A stretch of 6,127 nucleotides of DNA from Anaerolineae bacterium (lineage in GTDB: Bacteria; Chloroflexota; Anaerolineae; UBA1429): positions 1 to 6,127 of the forward strand of contig SKRJ01000117.1 in assembly GCA_007118555.1 (NCBI GenBank). The letters are read 5' to 3'. The position numbers and the translations under genes were made by a program. The notes under the pieces were generated by a model. The model searched no databases. It was not told the origin of the DNA and worked only from the letters and a program-made list of their open reading frames with translations. Positions 1-4,625 of the stretch are shown here, one piece after another. Position 1 is the first letter of the stretch. Each line of letters opens with the position of its first letter.

Positions 1-182
1 GAGTTGCCCAGCCACTTGAGCACCAGCGTGCGGCCGCCCTGGCGCACCCGGTAGATGCGGTGACCGTGCCGGCGGGAGAGCAACTCCCACCCGGTAGCAT
101 CGCCAAGGCCGAGGGCGTCCAGATCATCGGCCGGCGGCAGACCCACCGGCCCGCACGCGCCGGACGCCCTGCATGCATCCAC
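1..182 (-). CDS. Putative phosphotransferase/kinase, N-terminal fragment (partial)
   Basis: An open minus-strand frame begins just after the aldolase stop and runs off base 1, giving about 60 residues. The end of the fragment reads LLSRRHGHRIYRVRQGG followed by RTLVLKWLGN. This looks like the N-lobe of aminoglycoside-phosphotransferase-like or small-molecule kinases: a glycine/His-rich loop, then a beta strand with VLK, where the Lys would bind ATP phosphates. I chose the GTG at 182-180, only two bases beyond the aldolase stop codon (TAG, 187-185), because such tight coupling is typical of an operon. There is no good Shine-Dalgarno sequence, and the frame stays open upstream into the aldolase gene, so the true start could be earlier or at the later GTG (146-144). 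The catalytic loop (HxD) and DFG-like Asp would lie outside the window, so substrate and even family are tentative. Confidence 0.5.
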   Translation of the reverse strand, partial: MDACRASGACGPVGLPPADDLDALGLGDATGWELLSRRHGHRIYRVRQGGRTLVLKWLGN

Positions 183-184
183 AG

Positions 185-934
185 CTAGCGCAGGTCCGCC
201 AGGATGGCCGTGGCCCCGTCGGTGAGCAGCATGCCGTCCGAGCCTACGGTGATGAAACGCATGCCCCGCGCGGCCCACTCCTGCGCGTTGTGCGGGCGAC
301 CGGCGATGCCGGGCACCTTGCCCGTCTTGCGACAGGCCTCGAGCACGTTCAGGATGGTCTCCTCATGCAGGGCGCGGTCCCGCTCCACGGTGAGGTCCAG
401 GCCCATGGACGCGGCCAGATCCGCAGGCCCCACCCAGCAGCCGTCGACGCCCTCGACCTGCAGGATGGCCTCGGCCGACTCGGCCGCCGTGATGGACTCG
501 ATCTGCACGGCGAGCATGACCTCGTCGTCGATCCACTGTTGGTAATCTTCTCCCAGGAATCCGGCGCCAAAGGGCCCGATGGAGCGCTGCCCGCGGGGCG
601 GATAGCGCATGGCGCGGGCGGCCTCGGTGGCGTCCTCGACCGAGTTCACCATGGGGACGATCACACCCAGGGCGCCGCTATCCAGCGCCCGGCCGATGGT
701 GTAGTAGTCGTTCTGTTGCACGCGCAGCATGGGCGTGCCGCCGCCCAGGACGATGCTGCGAAAGGCCAGCATGGTCCCCGTCTCGTCCCACAGGCCGTGC
801 TGGTTGTCCACCATGATAAAGTCAAAGCCGGCCTGTGCCAGCACCTCGCCCGCGACGGGCGCGCCGGCCGTAAGAGTGATGCCATAGACAGGCTCGTCGT
901 GCAACAGCATGGCCTTGGTTTGATTTCTGATCAT
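185..934 (-). CDS. HpcH/HpaI-family aldolase (2-keto-3-deoxy-acid aldolase type)
   Basis: This 249-residue protein is the full length usual for the class II, metal-dependent HpcH/HpaI aldolases. These cytoplasmic enzymes split 2-keto-3-deoxy acids, such as 4-hydroxy-2-ketoheptanedioate or 2-keto-3-deoxy-L-rhamnonate, into pyruvate and an aldehyde. Visible motifs in order: VDNQHG with the candidate catalytic His46, R71 in the pyruvate-binding RVQQND stretch, the LDSGA loop with Asp85 (His/Asp dyad), VPMV, the metal-ligand Glu146 in VQIES, and Asp172 in VGPADLA. The family's frequent D-x-E-H motif appears here as DNQH, a common variant. The start ATG (934-932) is set by an AGGAG site eight bases upstream on the minus strand. 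The gene lies 46 bases downstream of the dipeptidase gene on the same strand, and the kinase-like gene follows almost immediately, so the three are probably co-transcribed. The aldehyde product cannot be read from sequence; a link to the nearby aldehyde oxidoreductase is inference. Confidence 0.93.
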   Translation of the reverse strand: MIRNQTKAMLLHDEPVYGITLTAGAPVAGEVLAQAGFDFIMVDNQHGLWDETGTMLAFRSIVLGGGTPMLRVQQNDYYTIGRALDSGALGVIVPMVNSVEDATEAARAMRYPPRGQRSIGPFGAGFLGEDYQQWIDDEVMLAVQIESITAAESAEAILQVEGVDGCWVGPADLAASMGLDLTVERDRALHEETILNVLEACRKTGKVPGIAGRPHNAQEWAARGMRFITVGSDGMLLTDGATAILADLR

Positions 935-980
935 TTCGTCTGCTCCTGTGTGTCGTGTGAATCCCGGCAGTCCCGGTTGT

Positions 981-2006
981 CTATAACCCCAATACGGCGG
1001 TCAGCACCCGCAGGGCGTTCTCGCCCAGGATGGCGCGTACATCGGTCTCGGCATAGCCGCGCGCCAGAAGGCCTGCGGTGATCGTCTCGACCTCCAGCGC
1101 ATCGTCGAGCAGCGTCCCGCCGCCGTCGAAATCGCTGCCCAGGGCGACGGTCTCGATGCCCGCCACGGCCACGATGTGGTCGATATGGCCCAGCAGGCGC
1201 TCGAGCGTGGGGGTGTCGGCGTCCACGAACATGGGCACATAGCTGACGCCAATGACGCCGCCGTTTTGGGCCAGCGCCCGTAGCTGGTCGTCGGTGAGGT
1301 TGCGGGGGTGGTCGCACAGCGCCCTGGCGTTGCCGTGGGAAAAGAGTACGGGGTGCGCGCTGACCTCCAACGCATGGAAAAAGGCGCCCGGGCTCACATG
1401 AGCCAGATCCACGAGCATCCCCAGCCGGTTCATCTCACGCACCAGGTTGACGCCAAAGTCGGTGAGGCCCACGCCCTCCCGCGCCTCCCAACAGCCGTCG
1501 GCGGCATAGCTGCTGCGATTGTGGGTGAACCCGATGGAGCGCACGCCCAGGGCGTACAGGCTGTGCAGCACATGCAGGCTGCGCTCGGTGACGTTGGCAT
1601 GCTCGACGGCCAGCACCAACGCCGGCTCACGGACCCGAAAGGCGGTCTCCAGGTCCTGGGCGCTGCGCACGAGGACGGCCTCGGGCGCGTGTTGGGCCAG
1701 ATCGTGCAGCAGGAACCCGATGCCATCCAGGGCGTACCCGAGATGGTGGTTGTGGGCCGTGGTTACATCGACGGCGAACAGCCCCACGTCGATACCGGCG
1801 GCGTGCATCTTGGGCAGATCGATCTGGAGCGGCTCGGTGGGCGGGTGCTGCATGCCATAGGGACCCGAGATCGGGCCGTTGTAGGCGGCGCCGAACGTCT
1901 CGCCGGGGGCCGCCAGGCTCGCGTTGCCTCGCCGAATGTGGGCAACGATGGTATCATTGTGCAGATCGACGACCCGGGCCTCTTGCTGGAGTGTGCGTGC
2001 GTCCAT
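981..2006 (-). CDS. M19-family membrane dipeptidase (renal dipeptidase-like)
   Basis: This 341-residue protein belongs to the M19 zinc peptidases (renal/membrane dipeptidase, amidohydrolase superfamily), which hydrolyse dipeptides, often with D-residues at the C-terminal side. The zinc site appears intact: His16 and Asp18 in VDLHNDT, bridging Glu135 in AVEHANV, His203 in VDLAHVS and His224 in LFSHGNAR. Also present are the family signatures THNRSS, GVGLTDFG, DHPRNLTDDQ, NGGVIGVSYVP, the Asp292 motif GSDFDGG and the C-terminal GENALRVL. I place the start at ATG 2006-2004 because GGAGG lies four bases upstream and the family signature DLHND begins near residue 14. A longer frame to 2186 exists, but it would cross the repeat-rich spacer and add residues unlike the family. 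No signal peptide or lipobox is visible, so it is probably cytoplasmic despite the family name. It heads the minus-strand unit with the aldolase. Relatives sit in amino-acid or secondary-metabolite clusters; the real substrate here is unknown. Confidence 0.95.
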   Translation of the reverse strand: MDARTLQQEARVVDLHNDTIVAHIRRGNASLAAPGETFGAAYNGPISGPYGMQHPPTEPLQIDLPKMHAAGIDVGLFAVDVTTAHNHHLGYALDGIGFLLHDLAQHAPEAVLVRSAQDLETAFRVREPALVLAVEHANVTERSLHVLHSLYALGVRSIGFTHNRSSYAADGCWEAREGVGLTDFGVNLVREMNRLGMLVDLAHVSPGAFFHALEVSAHPVLFSHGNARALCDHPRNLTDDQLRALAQNGGVIGVSYVPMFVDADTPTLERLLGHIDHIVAVAGIETVALGSDFDGGGTLLDDALEVETITAGLLARGYAETDVRAILGENALRVLTAVLGL

Positions 2007-2010
2007 GGGA

Positions 2011-2017
2011 CCTCCCT
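2011..2017 (-). promoter_or_regulatory. Ribosome binding site fixing the dipeptidase start
   Basis: Read on the minus strand the bases are AGGGAGG, a near-perfect anti-Shine-Dalgarno match, ending four bases before the ATG at 2006. The spacing is slightly short, but no comparable site precedes the upstream in-frame starts, so it decides between the 341-residue and the longer version. Confidence 0.75.
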
Positions 2018-2049
2018 GACGCGTGTTGTTGGCAGGTGGCGCTGACGAG

Positions 2050-2078
2050 AGCATAGCCCAGGTCGTGATGGACGTCCA
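2050..2078 (-). promoter_or_regulatory. Possible sigma70-like promoter for the dipeptidase-aldolase unit
   Basis: On the minus strand TGGACG (2078-2073) and TATGCT (2055-2050) are separated by 17 bases. Each matches four of six consensus positions (TTGACA / TATAAT). Transcription would begin near 2043, leaving a leader of about 37 bases before the dipeptidase start. The repeat cluster at 2089-2151 would lie directly upstream of the -35 element, a sensible place for a regulator site. The match quality is modest and could be chance. Confidence 0.35.
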
Positions 2079-2088
2079 GCGAATGCGG

Positions 2089-2151
2089 ATGCATGATGCA
2101 TGGCGCATGATGCAGATGCATCTGCACCCATGCATAAGCATCATGCATAAG
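2089..2151. repeat. ATGCAT-rich nested inverted and direct repeats in the divergent spacer
   Basis: Within 63 bases ATGCAT occurs five times (starts 2089, 2096, 2116, 2130, 2143), in a genome segment whose GC content should make that word rare. An 11-base inverted repeat pairs ATGCATGATGC (2089-2099) with GCATCATGCAT (2138-2148). GCATGATGC also recurs directly at 2091-2099 and 2105-2113. ATGCATAAG recurs at 2130-2138 and 2143-2151. A perfect 16-base palindrome sits in the middle (2111-2126). The block lies between the divergently read dipeptidase and ferredoxin genes, immediately upstream of the ferredoxin ribosome binding site. A cluster of operators for a dimeric regulator is the simplest reading; a cruciform or RNA hairpin is also possible. 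No regulator gene lies in the window. Confidence 0.8.
2111..2126. repeat. Perfect 16-bp palindrome
   Basis: TGCAGATGCATCTGCA is its own reverse complement over all 16 bases; the flanking bases (A and C) do not extend it. It forms the centre of the repeat cluster and has the size and symmetry of a binding site for a dimeric helix-turn-helix regulator. Confidence 0.85.
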
Positions 2152-2158
2152 AGAGGAG
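2152..2158 (+). promoter_or_regulatory. Ribosome binding site fixing the ferredoxin start
   Basis: AGAGGAG ends eight bases before the ATG at 2167, ideal spacing. It favours that start over the upstream in-frame ATGs, which fall inside the repeat cluster and would add a Met/His-rich segment encoded only by repeats. Confidence 0.75.
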
Positions 2159-2166
2159 AACAGCCG

Positions 2167-2664
2167 ATGATCCCTGGCTCGCCCAACCCTTTGCCACGCG
2201 CCGGCGTGATCGCCTATGACGTTACGGCCTGCCTCGGGTGCCGGGAGTGCGAGGTGGCGTGCTCTCTGGGGCACACGGGCGAATGCAACCCCGAGCTCTC
2301 GCGCATCCGGATCGACGTGGACGATTTTACGCTCGGCTATCCCGATATTCGCGTCTGCAAGCAATGCGACTGGCCCGCCTGTCTGTTGGCCTGCGCCGCG
2401 CGCTGGTCCGAGGCGCCCATGCGCATCGACGACGCCACCGGCGCCCGCTATGTGGACGCCGATCTGTGCCACGCCTGTGGCGCGTGCGTGGCCGCCTGCC
2501 CGCTCACGCCCGAACGCCCCGTGATCTTTCAGCGCCCAGAGCGCCCGCGCCTCGCGTTCCAGTGCGATCTGTGCCGCGGACGTGAGGGGCCGCTGTGCGT
2601 CGCCGTCTGCCCGGGGCAGGCGCTGACTTTTGTGCCCGCCGAAGGGCGAGCTACCATAGGGTGA
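2167..2664 (+). CDS. Four-cluster [4Fe-4S] ferredoxin-like electron-transfer subunit (AorA/HycB/NrfC type)
   Basis: This 165-residue protein carries sixteen cysteines in four groups: 22/25/28/32, 64/67/72/76, 101/104/107/111 and 133/136/144/148, enough for four cubane clusters. Cys40 is an extra. The two outer groups are interleaved with the two inner ones in the manner of the iron-sulfur subunits of DMSO-reductase-family enzymes, formate hydrogenlyase HycB, and the small subunit AorA of tungsten aldehyde oxidoreductases. No Tat or Sec signal and no membrane segment is visible, so it should be cytoplasmic, as AorA is. It would carry electrons from a catalytic subunit to a further acceptor. 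The best candidate partner in the window is the AOR-family gene beginning at 4626, but it is not adjacent: a two-gene minus-strand operon lies between. The 3' end overlaps the SDR gene tail-to-tail by 14 bases. Its promoter is not clear; the repeat cluster lies directly upstream. Confidence 0.92.
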   Translation: MIPGSPNPLPRAGVIAYDVTACLGCRECEVACSLGHTGECNPELSRIRIDVDDFTLGYPDIRVCKQCDWPACLLACAARWSEAPMRIDDATGARYVDADLCHACGACVAACPLTPERPVIFQRPERPRLAFQCDLCRGREGPLCVAVCPGQALTFVPAEGRATIG

Positions 2665-3415
2665 ACCCGCCGTCGACCACCAGCTCGTGGCCGGTGACAT
2701 AGGCAGAGGCGTCCGACGCCAGGAACACCAGGGCGCCCTGCAGATCCTCTACCTCGGCCATGCGCCCCATGGGGATGTCGGCCAGCCAGCCATCGACGAG
2801 ATGGGCGACCTGGTCCACCAGGGGCGTGCGGGTGTAGCCCGGGCTGATGCAGTTGACGTTGACACCCCGCCCGGCCCACTCGGTGGCCAGCGAGCGGGTC
2901 AGATGGGCGACCCCCGCCTTGGAGGCGTTGTAGGACACCTGGCACTGGGGCCGGTTGACGATGAGCGCCGACATGGAGGCGGTGTTGATGATCTTGCCGT
3001 GGCCCTGTTCCAGCATCGCGCGCCCCTCGGCCCGGCAGCAGTAGAACACACCGTCCAGGTTCACGGCCAGAACGCTCTTCCATTGCTCATCGGTCATCTC
3101 TTCGGCGGGCGCCCACATCCCGATACCGGCGTTGTTCACGGCAATATCGAGCCGGCCCCAGGCATCGAGCACCTGCGCGACCATCTGCTCCGCCTGGCTC
3201 GAGTCGCGCACATCGGTCACGACGGGTATGGACCGCGCCCCCAGCTCCTGGAGCTGCGACGCCATGGCCGCGGCCGTCTCACCGTTGATGTCCACAACCG
3301 CCACATCGGCGCCCGCCTCGGCCAGGGCGATGGCAAAGGCCTGCCCGATGCCCTGGCCGGCGCCCGTGACCAGAGCGGTGCGACCTGCCAGCGAAAAGCG
3401 TTCCAGAATAGCCAT
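2651..3415 (-). CDS. Short-chain dehydrogenase/reductase, polyol/mannitol-dehydrogenase-like
   Basis: This is a classical SDR of 254 residues, the usual length, acting in the cytoplasm on a hydroxyl or carbonyl substrate with a nicotinamide cofactor. Motifs: TGAGQGIG at 17-24 (Rossmann dinucleotide loop), Asp42 at the end of beta-2 (VVDIN), which favours NAD(H) over NADP(H), NNAG at 94-97, Asn119 in AVNLDG, catalytic Ser147 in NTASMS, and Tyr162/Lys166 in YNASK, followed by CISPGYTRTPL. The stretch SALIVNRPQ before the active-site Tyr recalls the mannitol/sorbitol/arabinitol dehydrogenase-like branch, so a sugar or polyol is the likeliest substrate. The exact reaction is unknown. The ATG at 3415-3413 follows a GGGGAG site. 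It lies 29 bases downstream of the TPR gene on the same strand, so the two are probably one transcript. Its stop codon lies within the last codons of the ferredoxin gene on the other strand. Confidence 0.94.
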   Translation of the reverse strand: MAILERFSLAGRTALVTGAGQGIGQAFAIALAEAGADVAVVDINGETAAAMASQLQELGARSIPVVTDVRDSSQAEQMVAQVLDAWGRLDIAVNNAGIGMWAPAEEMTDEQWKSVLAVNLDGVFYCCRAEGRAMLEQGHGKIINTASMSALIVNRPQCQVSYNASKAGVAHLTRSLATEWAGRGVNVNCISPGYTRTPLVDQVAHLVDGWLADIPMGRMAEVEDLQGALVFLASDASAYVTGHELVVDGGFTLW

Positions 3416-3444
3416 GCTCTCCCCTTTTTCCTCTGTTGATAGCC

Positions 3445-4473
3445 TTATCTCTCCATGGAGCCCGGTTGCAGGGCCTGATCCAGGGTGATCCAGATGCGTT
3501 CGCCTCCGACGAAAATCCGGCCCGAGCTAATCCCCTGGGGACCGAGCCAGCCTGACAGCCAATCGGCATCCTCTGGCGTCAGATCCAGGGCATAGAGCCA
3601 TGCAGCCTCGGGGGCACAGCCCGCGAGTGGCCGAGCGTGTCCGGGGGCCGATATCCACGCCTCGGAGGACGCGCCTCCCCTGCAGGCAATGGTGCCCGCG
3701 GCCAGCTCCCTGGGCGCCTGCACAGGAATCGTGCGTCGCATCTGCCCCTGCTCGTAGGCCTGGAGCGTGCCTTCTGCCAGATCGAGCTCGAGGGAACGGG
3801 TCGCGGGCAGAAACGCCAGATGCCGCCGGGCCAAGGGATACAGGCGGCTTGCCGGGTCGCCGCCCCGGTCGGGTGCTGGCGCATCAGGTGGCGCGCCCCT
3901 TGCCGTTTCGACGACGGGAACGGCTCTCTCCCCCGACAATGCGCGACGCCACGGTTGCCAAAGCGCAATAGTGGTGACTAGGATGGCAATGGCCACGAGG
4001 ACGCAAAGCAGGTACGGCCAGCGGGCCGTGAGACGTGGTCCCGGCGTGCCACCCCCCACGGGCCCTGCACTCGCCCGATCATGCTTATACGCGCCTCGAT
4101 AGAGGGGCGCCCCCGCCCGGGCCGCGGCATCGAGAGGATCGACGGCCTGGTCATCGGCGTCGTCCACCATCCTGGGCGCGCCCTCGGCATTCAGCTCGTC
4201 CAGCGCCATGCGGGCCAACTCACAGTCGGGCCACTTTTGCAGGATACGCTCGTACAGGGCGCGGGCAAACATCGGATCGGGCGTCAGGCCCGCCAGCCCC
4301 AGCCAGGCCTCTTGCAGATCGGGGTCGGCCGCGAGCGCCTGCTCATAGGCCATTTGGGCGGCGTCCAGGTCGCCGACCTGCGCCGAACGGTGCGCGCTCT
4401 CGAGCAGAGCTCTGGGAGCGATCTGCCCGTTGCCTTGGCCGTTGTGTTGCTCTGGTGGTCGGTCTGCTGTCAC
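3445..4473 (-). CDS. TPR-repeat protein with one membrane segment and a degenerate YkuD-like C-terminal domain
   Basis: This 342-residue protein has no family I can name with certainty. Residues 22-95 form alternating amphipathic helices with TPR character (GDLDAAQMAYEQALAADPD, then FARALYERILQKWPD). Residues 96-150 are an acidic, then Pro/Gly-rich linker. Residues 153-172 (YLLCVLVAIAILVTTIALW) are a single hydrophobic membrane helix, with Arg residues just after it. A Pro/Ala/Asp-rich linker follows to about 210. From about 225 the sequence LELDLAEGTLQAYEQGQ resembles the opening beta hairpin of L,D-transpeptidase (YkuD) domains, and EDADWLSGWLG near 301-311 resembles the segment after their active site. 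The SHGC-type catalytic motif is absent, so it would be an inactive relative, perhaps outside the membrane with the TPR part inside. It starts with GTG (4473-4471) behind only a weak GAGAAAG ribosome site; no in-frame ATG start is evident. A strong-looking promoter lies about 30 bases upstream. Confidence 0.8.
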   Translation of the reverse strand: MTADRPPEQHNGQGNGQIAPRALLESAHRSAQVGDLDAAQMAYEQALAADPDLQEAWLGLAGLTPDPMFARALYERILQKWPDCELARMALDELNAEGAPRMVDDADDQAVDPLDAAARAGAPLYRGAYKHDRASAGPVGGGTPGPRLTARWPYLLCVLVAIAILVTTIALWQPWRRALSGERAVPVVETARGAPPDAPAPDRGGDPASRLYPLARRHLAFLPATRSLELDLAEGTLQAYEQGQMRRTIPVQAPRELAAGTIACRGGASSEAWISAPGHARPLAGCAPEAAWLYALDLTPEDADWLSGWLGPQGISSGRIFVGGERIWITLDQALQPGSMER

Positions 4474-4508
4474 GGTGTCTTTCTCGCTGGTGGTTGCCAG
4501 ACGCGGGC

Positions 4509-4537
4509 ATTATAGCCGCCCATGGGGCGCCCGCCAA
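4509..4537 (-). promoter_or_regulatory. Sigma70-type promoter for the TPR-SDR operon
   Basis: On the minus strand TTGGCG (4537-4532) and a perfect TATAAT (4514-4509) are separated by exactly 17 bases. Transcription would start near 4502, leaving a leader of about 30 bases before the GTG at 4473. It is placed back-to-back with the AOR promoter, with eight bases between the two -35 elements, so one bound regulator could affect both directions. Confidence 0.65.
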
Positions 4538-4545
4538 GGGCGCAT

Positions 4546-4574
4546 TTGACCTCACTGGCGGGAATCGCCATAAT
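4546..4574 (+). promoter_or_regulatory. Sigma70-type promoter for the aldehyde oxidoreductase gene
   Basis: TTGACC (4546-4551) and CATAAT (4569-4574) match five of six consensus positions each and are separated by exactly 17 bases. Transcription would start near 4581, giving a leader of about 45 bases that includes a GGGAGAG ribosome site before the ATG at 4626. No separate operator repeat is obvious here apart from the 8-base palindrome CCCATGGG at 4519-4526, which lies in the spacer of the opposing promoter. Confidence 0.65.
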
Positions 4575-4625
4575 CGGGGGCAACCAACCCGCCCGCCATT
4601 TGGCAAGAGCCCCAGGGAGAGAGCC

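Noticed and set aside
173..178. A sixth ATGCAT word at the start of the kinase-like gene
   Set aside because: It is isolated, with no dyad or second copy around it, so I do not count it as part of the operator-like cluster.
935..980. Possible terminator or promoter in the 46-base dipeptidase-aldolase gap
   Set aside because: No stem-loop with a following T-run and no convincing -35/-10 pair; it contains only the aldolase ribosome site, consistent with one transcript.
173..1081. Plus-strand open frame of 302 codons antisense to the aldolase
   Set aside because: Composition is typical of antisense GC-rich DNA (Gly/His/Arg/Ala), it has no domain, and it runs across the aldolase-dipeptidase junction, while the minus-strand aldolase has all its active-site residues.
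1308..2045. Plus-strand open frame of 245 codons antisense to the dipeptidase
   Set aside because: Same pattern of antisense shadow; the M19 zinc-ligand motifs are on the minus strand.
2023..2166. N-terminal extension of the ferredoxin by 48 residues, with a Met/His-rich segment that might bind metal
   Set aside because: The Met/His richness is a by-product of translating the ATGCAT repeats; a well-spaced AGAGGAG site points to the ATG at 2167.
2007..2186. N-terminal extension of the dipeptidase by 60 residues
   Set aside because: The added residues come from the repeat cluster (Met/His/Cys-rich) and do not resemble M19 proteins or a signal peptide; the ATG at 2006 has a strong ribosome site and matches family length.
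1954..2700. Minus-strand open frame of 248 codons antisense to the ferredoxin
   Set aside because: It covers the repeat spacer and the complement of the four-cluster ferredoxin; no domain, no ribosome site.
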